Under the pieces are notes generated by a model. It worked only from the letters and a program-made list of their open reading frames with translations. It made no database searches and was not told the origin of the DNA. The translations under genes were made by a program, and so were the position numbers. Source: Neofusicoccum parvum (taxonomy: Eukaryota; Ascomycota; Dothideomycetes; Botryosphaeriales; Botryosphaeriaceae). Taken from it: DNA of 64,000 bases. This document shows positions 32,942 to 41,769 of the stretch, one piece after another (within the stretch, counting starts at the first letter, position 1; each line of letters opens with the position of its first letter). Location of the stretch: assembly GCA_020912385.1 (NCBI GenBank), contig CP087207.1:3472001-3536000 (forward strand), written 5' to 3'.

Positions 32942-33675
32942 GCTCTGGCACGTCATTCCAGCAGTTACTGCGGGGCGCTGGATAGTGTATTTCTAAGCGG
33001 CAAATCGTGGGTCGGACTAACCGCCCCGGGTTTATGCCGAACATGACACGGCAAAGTTTATGAACCGTGACACCCAGAAGCTGCTTCAGGTCAAGTCTCG
33101 GATCCTCAGGGTTCTTTATCGCTATTCTGCAGGAGCGAAAGCACTACCCGCATGGATAGTTAAAGCATCCATCCGGATGCAGATATACTTTGATCCAATT
33201 ACCAAAGCCATCCGGATGGATGCTTCGACTACCCATGAGCGAGGTTCATTTGGGTCAAAGCAGTCTATTTATTTTCGAACTCGCCATGATACTTGTATCT
33301 GACTGTATTCCTGAGGTTGCTAAGTGTGGCGCGCAGGTCCCGTCAGCTTACCTTGAGCTTCATTGCCACCTTAAAGCTTAGCCACATTACTCATCCGGAC
33401 AAGAGCGGACAAGGTATTGGAAATCACTGTTTGCATGAGAGAATGATTCCGCGCGATGTTCGAGGAGTTGTTGTAAGAGCGCCCTGCGTCGTGCGGTGTC
33501 AAGGCATTCACCCAAATACCAGACCAAGAATGTGACGTCGCAGACCATGTGATATTCGAATGACATACCAGGTTCCTGGTTTCTGTAACAATGGCTGGGA
33601 GAGCCTCCTGTTCTGAATCTATAAACTCACTCAACACTGGGGTATCTTCCAAAACGATTGCGCATGCGCCGCCCC
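32942..33675. other. Intergenic region with an inverted-repeat element
   Basis: AT-richer spacer between the aldo-keto reductase promoter and the next minus-strand gene's 3' end. Inverted-repeat copy D lies at 33151-33237. No gene was seen. Confidence 0.5.
33151..33237. repeat. MITE-like inverted-repeat element, copy D (best preserved)
   Basis: Two perfectly placed 29 nt arms (33151-33179 and 33209-33237) match at 26 of 29 positions when one is reverse-complemented; the shared core is AAGCATCCATCCGGATG. All three mismatches are transitions. The 29 nt centre contains ACTTTGATCCAATTACCAAAG, which is also found in copies B and C. Confidence 0.75.
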
Positions 33676-34077
33676 CTAGTCCTTCAGCTTCCGTTCCTGT
33701 GAGTAGAAACTTTTGGTCTCAGCAGCCTTTTTCTTCTTATAATAATCGTTAAAGAGGCTTTTGGGAGGAGCTTCCTCCTCTGGCTCTTCTAATCCTCCAC
33801 CTGGAAGCCACGGGGCTCGATTTGCCTGATTCCTTCTCTTCTGTTCCTCATACATGCTCTTAGGGCCCTTAGGAGGGTCGAGAGGCTCAGCTGAGCCATC
33901 TATATTCTGTTTAAGAGGGTCGGTCACAGTGGTTGCAGAACCTTGGTCGTTCGCAACGGGCTGTTCGCAGGGCCGTTGATCCTCCGCTTTCCCAAGAATT
34001 CTTCGCATAGGTTCTGACAGAAATGCTAAGTCATCGTCAAAATCTCTCTTTGGCCGCGGCTTTGGAGGCGGCGACAT
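33676..34077 (-). CDS. Hypothetical hydrophilic protein (possible 3' part of the gene at 34148)
   Basis: A 133-codon frame starting MSPPPKPRPKRDFDDDLAF. I do not recognise the family. The protein is hydrophilic, with PWLPGGGLEEPEEEAPP followed by a basic, aromatic stretch (SLFNDYYKKKKAAETK) and a charged end, a non-random pattern that supports coding. It may be an independent gene, or the last exon of the gene upstream: splicing 34156/34090 (67 nt, donor gtccat, branch-like gctaat, acceptor cttag) would join the two frames in phase. Confidence 0.6.
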   Translation of the reverse strand: MSPPPKPRPKRDFDDDLAFLSEPMRRILGKAEDQRPCEQPVANDQGSATTVTDPLKQNIDGSAEPLDPPKGPKSMYEEQKRRNQANRAPWLPGGGLEEPEEEAPPKSLFNDYYKKKKAAETKSFYSQERKLKD

Positions 34078-34147
34078 TTGCTGGCGGGCCTAAGCTGGCG
34101 TAAAGGTGATTAGCAAGAGACACAAAGGCAGGAAAAGACGAGCAAGC

Positions 34148-34813
34148 TCAATGGACCTCATCAACAGGCGCCGCCAGCTTCGTCTTCTTCGCCTTGCGCT
34201 CCTCCTTCTTCGCCTTGGCCTTCTCGATGATGCTGCGCTGGGCCTTGAGCTCGACTTCGCGCTGGTCGTTTAGCGCCTTGAGCTCGCGCTCGATCTTCTC
34301 CCGCTCGTCGACTGCCTCTTTACGTGCTTGCATACGTGCGCGCAAGTCCTCCAATTGCTCTTCGACGACCTGCCTCTTAACGCGCTCCAGGTCTTCCTTC
34401 GATTTGATGTTGTGGTGTCTGATAAATTCCCGCACCCACGCCCTGTCATCCTCTGTTGACTCCGGGTTTCCTCCCTCGTATGCGCCGGTTGGATGAGTGA
34501 GCTTGATGCCGGGGATGGCCGACTTGTACTGGCGGCGCGGATCATCGAGTGGCAGCGGCAGCTCCTCGTGCGGTACAGTGTCGCGGCCGAGCAGGAAAGC
34601 GGGCAGTGGACCTCTCGATTCAATGCCGTCGTTGGTGGTCGGGGGATCTAGTATTGCGCGCATGACGCTGTCCTCGAACTCGCGGTTGTATGGCACTTCG
34701 CCAGCGGGTTGCGATGTCATTGAGGCAGCGGCGGGTGGCGCGTCGTCCATGGGGGTATCCTCGTTTGCGGAGCGGGTGGGCGAACCAGGAGTGATTGGTG
34801 CGTCGCGCATGAT
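34148..34813 (-). CDS. Hypothetical coiled-coil protein
   Basis: Unrecognised protein of about 221 aa from the ATG at 34813 (MRDAPITPGSPTRSANEDT). An upstream in-frame ATG at 35095 would add 94 residues rich in Arg, Ser and Leu and nearly free of acids; it could be a mitochondrial presequence or noncoding leader. The middle reads DDRAWVREFIRHHNIKSKED, and the C-terminal ~90 residues are a strongly charged Glu/Lys/Arg helix likely to form a coiled coil, ending in a KAKKEERKAKK run. It is divergent from the SF3B5 gene. See the neighbouring feature for a possible shared gene model. Confidence 0.65.
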   Translation of the reverse strand: MMRDAPITPGSPTRSANEDTPMDDAPPAAASMTSQPAGEVPYNREFEDSVMRAILDPPTTNDGIESRGPLPAFLLGRDTVPHEELPLPLDDPRRQYKSAIPGIKLTHPTGAYEGGNPESTEDDRAWVREFIRHHNIKSKEDLERVKRQVVEEQLEDLRARMQARKEAVDEREKIERELKALNDQREVELKAQRSIIEKAKAKKEERKAKKTKLAAPVDEVH

Positions 34814-35303
34814 GGAGGTGGGCGCGTTCCGGCGAACCGCGAGGCTGAAGGGACTGTACAGAGATGCGACGAAGCGGACGTTGTTGGTATCGGCCTGACA
34901 GCGAGGGACTGCTGTGCCATGAAGCGGTGCGAGAGTAGTGGCGGTGTGGAGACACTGGTTGTGCAGGCAGATATGAAATGGTCGCGATATCAATGGCAAT
35001 GTCCTGGAAGGGTCGAAGGAAGCAGACCTCGGAGAAGGGACTGCGGTCAGCCTGCGCGGCGTGAGGAAAGCATAGCTGCTGCAAGCGCGCGACAAGACGC
35101 GACGTACTTGAGCCTAACCGTATCTAGTTTAGTCTGGTCGACGCCTCGTGAGCTCATAGGTGATCGCCGCTACAACTTCCTCCGCTGCCTTCTCCATCGT
35201 CTTCTACAAGCCTATGCACCACAGATTGCTCTGCTTGTTGCACTGATATCTTCGGATTCCTTACCGCTCAATCACTCACGTCTTCTTCATCCACACCGAC
35301 ACC
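34814..35303. promoter_or_regulatory. Divergent promoter region (coiled-coil gene / SF3B5)
   Basis: About 490 bp separate the two divergent start codons if the 34813 start is used. Part of it could be coding if the longer N-terminus is real. No specific binding site was identified. Confidence 0.4.
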
Positions 35304-35617
35304 ATGGTAAGACGCAGCCCTCCCTTCCTCGTACCTAAAATCTCTCGCTGATGCGCGACGCGCAGGCCGACAAGCTCCGTACCACCCAGCAGCTCGAGCA
35401 GCTCCAGGCTCGCTACGTCGGTACCGGTCACGCCGATACGTCGCCCTTCGAGTTCAAGACCAACTATATGCGCGACTACCGTTCCTCCGTCGTCGGCCAC
35501 CCCGTCCTGCTTGAACATACCGCCATCGGCATGGGCGAGTCCCGCGAGCGCGTTCGCCTGGCACAGATTGAGGCCATGATAGTTGCCGCAGGCCATGCGC
35601 CTCAAGTACAGGAGTAA
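35304..35617 (+). CDS. YSF3: Splicing factor 3B subunit 5 (SF3b10/Ysf3)
   Basis: Small subunit of the U2 snRNP SF3b complex. Exon 1 (35304-35306) is just the ATG; a 59 nt intron (gtaaga...gcgcag) follows, and exon 2 (35366-35617) supplies the rest, for 84 aa. The protein begins MADKLRTTQQLEQLQARYVG and contains TGHADT, VGHPVLLEHTAIGMGES and RVRLAQIEAM, matching SF3B5 family length and motifs. An alternative in-frame ATG (35351) lies inside the intron, but the MADKL start agrees better with fungal homologs. The region after TGHADT (SPFEFKTNYMRDYRSS) is a little divergent from the usual TKxEW pattern. Confidence 0.92.
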
Positions 35618-36123
35618 CGCTGGTACTCTATCAACACACACTAGTGGTTCATACTCCCGACCGAACAAGCATCCGGCACAAGTATTGCGAGCTGGGTCTT
35701 GGGTTAGTCGACCCGAACTGCGGTTGTTGATCGATACCTAAGTTATCCAAGACTAGGTCAGTTACGACGATGATACCCAGGCGATCATTTGCTTTCACAG
35801 AAGCATGGTCGACCTTCGATGTCGGCTCTTTCCATCCTACCGAAGCAGTGACCGGAAAGCGAATCGAAATATTCAAGGCAATGAATGATAGATGGATGGA
35901 CATGATATGCAAGACTGAATAAAATTTCCCTTGCCCACAATCGCTCGCTATGTGCCGTTGCTGTGAGACCTATAAACACCTGAACCCAAAGCTCTAATGA
36001 AGCCTGCGCGCGTGGACGACGAATGTCGCAAGCCGAGAGCGGTCTATGCACTCTACCACAACGCCCGCACTGCCATCCAAATAGGATCTAAGCCTCCCAA
36101 TCATCCTCCCTAAGCCTTTACCA
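35618..36123. other. Convergent intergenic spacer
   Basis: About 500 bp between the stop codons of SF3B5 and the ankyrin gene; presumed 3' UTRs. No gene or repeat was recognised. Confidence 0.5.
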
Positions 36124-36844
36124 CTAGTCGCTATCGCTTCCACTGCCTGTAGGACCATCATCATCCTCCTGAACGACATCTGCGCCCGCCATCATGGCAA
36201 ACTCGGCCTTCTGCAGCATCTTGCGCAGGTCCAAGTTGCGCGGGTCGACCAGGTCGAAGGGGCGCAGCTTAGCCTTGTTGCGTATCCTAGGATCACAGCC
36301 GGCGTCGACGAGGATGTCGACGATATGGTGGCCCTGCTCCCACTCATCCTTGGACAGGCTGTTGACGAAGCGCACCGCCTTGTGCAGCGGCGTGTCCTTC
36401 TCCATGCGATCCGGCTCGTCGATCTCCAGGCCCTCCTGGTCGAGAAGAATGTCTAGGACTTCGTCTAAAAATGGCAACGAGCGAGAAACACATTAGCAAG
36501 GGTCACAGCCACAATGTATAAATATCGCCGAAAGAGAACATGCCCCCAAGACATGGGGTGGGGCATCAATCCCGGGTTACGACAGGTTGCTTGGAAGTTG
36601 CCGGATGGTGCGTATGTGTGGGAGTGTGTTCGTACGTACAGCTTCCATTGCTGGCCGCCAGGTGCAGCACGCCGTTTCCGATGCCGTCCCGCGCCTCGTT
36701 CAGCGTCTTGGCTACGTGCTCCGTCGCCTTCTCGCCGCCGGCCGCCGACAGGTCCGCCAAAACCTCCTCCAGCAGCGATGTGTTGTTGCGGCGGCAAGCC
36801 TCCATGAGGAGCTCGCGCGGAGAGGCGCCGTGGTCTTCGGCCAT
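36124..36844 (-). CDS. Small ankyrin-repeat protein (Yar1-like)
   Basis: Exons 36844-36640 and 36464-36124 with a 175 nt intron encode 181 aa. Ankyrin repeats are visible as NGVLHLAASNGSYEVLDILL (rebuilt across the splice), DTPLHKAVRFVNSL and HIVDILVDAGCDPRIRNKAK followed by LRPFDLVD. The N-terminus is ELLMEACRRNN-like and the C-terminus is acidic and Ser/Asp-rich. Size and order resemble yeast Yar1, an ankyrin chaperone of ribosomal protein Rps3, but generic ankyrin proteins of this size exist, so the function is tentative. Confidence 0.85.
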
Positions 36845-37426
36845 CTTGTGTGTATCCTTATCGGTTCGGAGAGCGGTTCGCGGGGCGGAAAAGGAAATCT
36901 AAGGACGGAGGATAGGAGAGGGACGCCTGAAGGGGAGGAAGGCGCTCGTTCGCGGTGTGGCGGTTTCGCGGAGAGGACGGACGCGCGCTTGTTTCGTTGC
37001 GTTCGGCGAGCGGGCGGCGCACGGCGGGGTCTCAGGAGGGGTACGGATGTGGAAGGGGAGGGTGAGGACGCGCAACTATTGTTTTCCTCTCCCTTTCGTG
37101 GAGCCGGAGGTGGTGAGGGACCGAGGCGTCGAATAGTGTACGTAGCGTTATGGCGGAGCAGAAGCAGAGCTTAGGGCAGACTGGTAGTCCAGGTGAATCA
37201 GGGTGCCTGTTCTGACGCGGGTGTGCTTGGCGCGAGCGGCGGCATTCGGTGTTCCAGAGAAGCGCCCAAGGGACCCGCGGACTTTTGCCCAGCTGCTGCA
37301 ATAATCCCCGCCATGATCGACGCCAGCAGTTGCACATTTTCCTGAAGCTCTGCAACAATCACCCCGCGCTGCGCTCTCTGCTCCCGACCGTCCTGCACTG
37401 GCACGAGGAGGAACACAGCTATCACA
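36845..37426. promoter_or_regulatory. Divergent promoter region (ankyrin gene / RPC11)
   Basis: About 580 bp between two divergent start codons, GC-rich near the ankyrin gene. No specific element was assigned. Confidence 0.45.
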
Positions 37427-37963
37427 ATGTTGCTCTGTACGTTTTCACCTCCGTTCTGCATCGCGGCGCATCCATCCGGAAGAGTCACCAATCCGCGAGA
37501 TGAAGGAAAAAAAAGTTACTAACCACCACCGCGCCGCAACAGTCTGTCCCGCCTGCTCCAACACGCTCACCGTCTCGCGCGTACCCGACAGCGTGCCCGA
37601 CAACTCGCCCGACGCGTCGCTGCGCGGCAAGAACCGATTCGAGTGCCGCAGCTGCCCGTACCAGTACGTGCTGGACCGCCGCTACTATGAGCGCAAGGCC
37701 ATGAAGCGCAAGGAGGTCGAGGACGTGCTGGGCGGCAAGGACGCTTGGGAAAACGTCGACCAGACCGACGTCCAGTGCCCCAACCAGGGCTGCGGCGGCG
37801 ACCGCGCCTACTTCTACCAGATCCAGATCCGCAGCGCCGACGAGCCGATGACGTCGTTCTTCAAGGTGGGTTTCACATTTCGTAGAGCGGAAGGTGCTGC
37901 AGGATTGTTGGCTAACATGTGGTCTTACAGTGTACGAAGTGCGCGAAGCAGTGGAGAGAGTAG
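37427..37963 (+). CDS. RPC11: DNA-directed RNA polymerase III subunit C11 (TFIIS-like)
   Basis: Small Pol III subunit needed for RNA cleavage, termination and re-initiation. Exons 37427-37436 (10 nt), 37543-37865 and 37931-37963 (introns 106 and 65 nt) encode 121 aa. The N-terminal zinc ribbon is FCPACSN with CRSCPYQY; the C-terminal ribbon reads CPNQGCGG, then QIRSADEPMTSFFKCTKCAK, where RSADEPMT is the acidic hairpin shared with TFIIS. The rebuilt start MLLFCP is the family start. Compared with the usual ~108 aa, a short Ser/Pro/Asp-rich insert follows the first zinc pair. All three exons keep frame. Confidence 0.95.
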
Positions 37964-40224
37964 AGGGGACAACAGAGAGGGACGCACAAAAGTCAAAAGG
38001 AGTTCTGGACGGTTCTCGGAGTTCTATTGCATTGCGACGGCGGAACAAGCATACCGTCGTCATGGGACGGCTTTCGATCGACTATCGATTCCATGTTTTT
38101 GGGGGGATACCAAACACCGGCGTTCCGTCATCTTTCTGTTTTTGTGGGGGAGGATTGATAGGCAGTTTCGACACCGTAGATGGAACGACAATCCGAATTT
38201 AATGCACCGACGCGAGCTTGACGGCGCCACGAAGATCGTTAATGCGTATTTGAAGATCGCTCAAGCTCGCGCTAGGTGGTCGGACCGCGAGATGTTCGAA
38301 CAGTAAGGCAACCAGCGTGGGGTGTTGCTGCAGTCTTCCGCACGGGTTTCTCGTGATTCTGACCACACTCTTGCGTCTAGATGAATGATTCAGCTCCACC
38401 ACAAAAGTATCTGTTTCGGGTGGTCCGCGAAAGCCACTATGTGTTTCGAGACGCTGTGGCTGGGTGGCTTTCTCGCGAAGTGGAGACTGTACTGTCGGCT
38501 GCGAGAGAAGGGCGGAACAAAAATAGTGCCTCGTATATCAGTCAGCCACGAGCTATACTAAAACCGAGACTTCAGCGCTCCGTCATCAGGTTTCAGAGGG
38601 CTGCCATGCCACTCCGTAAATGCTTGTGACCCACTCGATTCTTCTAAACGAGAGTCAGCAGAAGAGCGTTATCTCTATGGGAAGTCGAAGCATTCGTATG
38701 GGCAAGTTTCGTGGCGCATTCCTTGCCGTACTTTCGACTACCCCTGTACAGGATGCACTGCTTGTTCAGGTTCAAGTCCCCACTAACCCTTCTTGCAGCT
38801 CCATGAGGCTTTGCGAGTGGTCGTCTTGCAAATTCGATGTTTCCCGCTTACATTGCAATGAGGAGCGCAAGGATACTATACCAGTCGTAAATTATTATAG
38901 GCATTGCTATAGGACTCCCTGTACACGACCGTGCACTTGACCGGCAGTTCCTCACCATAACGCTCAGGCGATTGTGAGACATGTCCAGTGAATGTGTCGA
39001 GAAAAAGGATCCTCTGGCTGTTTCGTAGCGAGCGGAGGAGCATTTCAACAGCGATCGAATTAGCAGCGATCCAAAACCCCGGTCTTGACATCTCCGCGAC
39101 TCATGGGTGTATACCGCGTGCCGTTCCTACGGACTCCTATTCCTCTGGCCATGCGTTTACGTACTTTTACTTCGGCACTACTGCGATCCTTCGGCTTCCC
39201 CCGTGCGGGATGGGTAGCGTGACAGCAACCGATGATGGGGGTAGCACGGTGTCAATGCTCAAGCCTTCCGGTTCTTGGTATGCCGGTCAAGTCGCAATTG
39301 CCGTGGCGTTTTTCTAGCGCGCTGCTTAACATCGTAGCCACGTTTTGGGCGGAAGGAGGGCGAAAGACGGCTGGAGATATTATTAGCCGGCCAGAAACGC
39401 TAGGTTCAGAAGAGCTCCAGAGGGGCGTGAAAGGGTAATAGATGAAGCACGCATGGGTCAAACCATCGCGGCGGGCGCTTTGACGTCAGTCTGATACAGA
39501 TCCATTGAGCTGCACAACACGCGTCCAGTGTGTGCGTGAGCAAGGAAGGTGAAGATTTAGTTCTTGGGTAAGTTATACTGAAGCTTTATAGGCAGGCCGG
39601 GATGCAGGGCGTGGCGACGGATGGTTCATGGTGCTACGTAGTAAGTTGAGCCTGCGATGCCAAGAGGAATGATTGGCTCTTTGATTACAGACTGGTCGAG
39701 TCGACTTGCCGCTGATGATCGCCAGGCAAGTCACACGAGGCGAGGCACGCAAAAAAGACGGTGAAGAATGATGCGCGCAACGTGTGAATTCAACAAGTGG
39801 CACGAGGAGCCATTAGATTGCACATGGCGTTTTGAGAAAGGAATTTGATAAAAGTATATGTCGGAGTTTGCGCAGCTGCAAAGAATGTGCCTGCACGGGA
39901 TATATCTGCGACTTGGCGTCGACGCAGCGGGAAAGGATGCTCGGTTTGTTTTTTGACTCCCGTTCAAGCTTCTCACTTTGGAGGACCTCCGCGGCTAAAC
40001 TGCTGGGGTCGTGCAGATCAGGGTAGACCTCAAACCGTGGAAAATCTCCCTGGACAACACGAGGTGCAATGCTCCTTTCGCACCACACCTTCCTCATGTG
40101 GCGCCAATGCCTGGGCAACTGCAGCTGCCGCGAGAGAGCAGACGCACGACTGCAACTGCTCGCTTCTCCGGCCTCCAGACGCGATCATGGCGTGCTCACG
40201 GGACTCAATCTGAGATTGCCAATC
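37964..40224. other. Gene-poor interval with an inverted-repeat element
   Basis: About 2.2 kb between RPC11 and MED31 without a supported gene. It is less GC-rich than its surroundings. Copy E of the inverted-repeat family is at 38676-38748. The many frames of 60-120 codons have random composition. Confidence 0.5.
38676..38748. repeat. MITE-like inverted-repeat element, copy E (short)
   Basis: Left arm TATGGGAAGTCGAAGCATTC (38676) faces right arm TACTTTCGACTACCCC (38729-38744). The reverse complement of the right arm, GGGGTAGTCGAAAGTA, matches the left but lacks the CATTCG segment. The element lacks the internal block of copies B-D and looks like a deletion derivative. Confidence 0.5.
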
Positions 40225-40718
40225 TCACGGATTGCCTTGACGATCTCCGGCTCTGGCTCGGACGCCCTCTTCAATCAAGCGACCAACGGTGTCCGGCATG
40301 ATGATTTCCTTGCGGAATTGCTCTTGCTGCAGCAGCTGCAACGCGCGCAGCGTCGGGCCGGGATGGCTGCGGGCGGGTCAGCTCCACATATTGCGGAAGA
40401 AGGCGGCAGCGCAGATGACGTACGTGAGGTACTTTGCGTACTGGGGCTGGGTGAAGTACTGCAGGTAGTCCAGATACGCGACAAAGTCCGGGTTGTCGAG
40501 ATATTTCTGCGCGGCCAGGTGGTTCAGGTACCACGGGTTGGCCAGGCACTGGACGAACTGCGCCGGGTCAGCGTGGGTGCCATGCGCGTCGCGGGCATTT
40601 GTAATCGCACCTCCAGCTCCAGCTCGAAGCGGGTGTAGCCCCCGTAGAGCGGCTCTACGGCTTGAGCAGCAGCAGCAGGGGCAGGGGCGGCGCCCTCGGG
40701 TGCCTGGGCCAGGGCCAT
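40225..40718 (-). CDS. MED31: Mediator complex subunit 31 (Soh1)
   Basis: Middle-module subunit of Mediator. Exons 40718-40611, 40557-40424 and 40366-40225 (introns 53 and 57 nt) encode 127 aa. After an Ala/Pro-rich N-terminus come GGYTRFELELEFVQCLANPW, YLNHLAAQKYLDNPDFVAYL and YFTQPQYAKYLTHPGPTLRA, then LLQQEQFRKEIIMPDTV, the complete Med31 core. The C-terminal tail after LIEEG is short and not conserved. Start chosen at the first ATG before the core (MALAQAPEG); the frame stays open upstream to 41303 but that stretch has no family similarity. It is divergent from PAL1. Confidence 0.95.
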
Positions 40719-41769
40719 GTGCTTGCTGGCGGTGCTGGCGGCGGGCGGTCGGGCGTGCGGTCTTCCGTTGGTCGTGCAGCGGGAGGCGCGCTGCGGCGAG
40801 GCCGCGTACACGAACCTGGACGGCGCGGGCGGAGCGTCAGCTGACCCGGCGAGCGAGGGAGGCCGCCGCGCAGAGCAATATGGAAGGCTGGCTAGCGGGC
40901 GTTGGGCCAGGAGGCTCAGGGCGACGCGGGGAGGGTCGTCGAATTTCCGGCGGCTGCGATGGCGCCGAAACGGGCCACAGCGCGCTTTCCCCGCAAGTTG
41001 AGCGGTTCGCACCAGGCTGCTTACGGTGGCGAGATCGGACGGGCGATGGGCGCTGCTCGTGCTGCAGGCGACTGGGCGCGCAGGGCTGCGTGCGGGCGGC
41101 AGACGGCGCACGGCAGACGACAGCAGGCTCGCGGCCCTGATCGCGTCACCACGGTTGCGAAGCAGGCTGCGGGCTGCGCGCACGCAGGGCAGAGGGCGCC
41201 GGCGCTGGGCTCCAAGGGCCCGCGGCGCCAGAGCCACTGCCACACAGCCAGGAACCGGCAATGCGCACAGGCGGCGCCAGCCTCGGCCGTTCTGGTCGCG
41301 CATTTCGATCGCCAGGGTCGCCGGGGCTGCAGCTGACTCGCTAATTTAGTCGCCTTTGGCAGCAGCACGCTCTCAGCACCTGGGAGTCGGGAGAAACTTG
41401 GCGTTCTGGTCTGGCTGCGTCGCGGTTGCCAGAGCGTAAAAAAGACGGGCAGCGCGCTGTTGCTCCGCCTGCCCCCCTCCTGCTCGCCCTACTCTGCGTT
41501 CTGTAATAGCATTGCCCGCGCCAGACCACCCACCCGGACTCGCCCCTCCACTGTTTCAATCTCACTGCGCTATCATATCCGAGCAGCCTTTCATCATTCA
41601 GCATTCTTGGGCGCCCAAGCGTCGCCTGCGCAACAGCTTCAGCGCGAGCTGCCCGCCTCGTCGTACTCCCAGCGTCCCGCACACACGCAACACCTCATCT
41701 CTCGCCCTCAGAGCTCCTATTAGCAGCCGATCCTAATCGCCCAGCCAAGCTTGCAGTCGGGCGGCAATC
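40719..41769. promoter_or_regulatory. GC-rich divergent region (MED31 / PAL1)
   Basis: About 1.05 kb between divergent start codons, very GC-rich up to about 41.4 kb, then with C/T-rich and CA-rich blocks close to the PAL1 start as expected of a 5' leader. No independent gene is supported despite several open frames. Confidence 0.5.

Noticed and set aside
38768..38790. tRNA B-box-like GGTTCAAGTCC
   Set aside because: No matching A box, no anticodon arm and no acceptor-stem pairing could be found around it.
40611..41303. Longer N-terminus for Med31
   Set aside because: The frame stays open far upstream, but only sequence from the ATG at 40718 precedes the conserved core sensibly; the rest is GC-rich leader on the MED31/PAL1 promoter.
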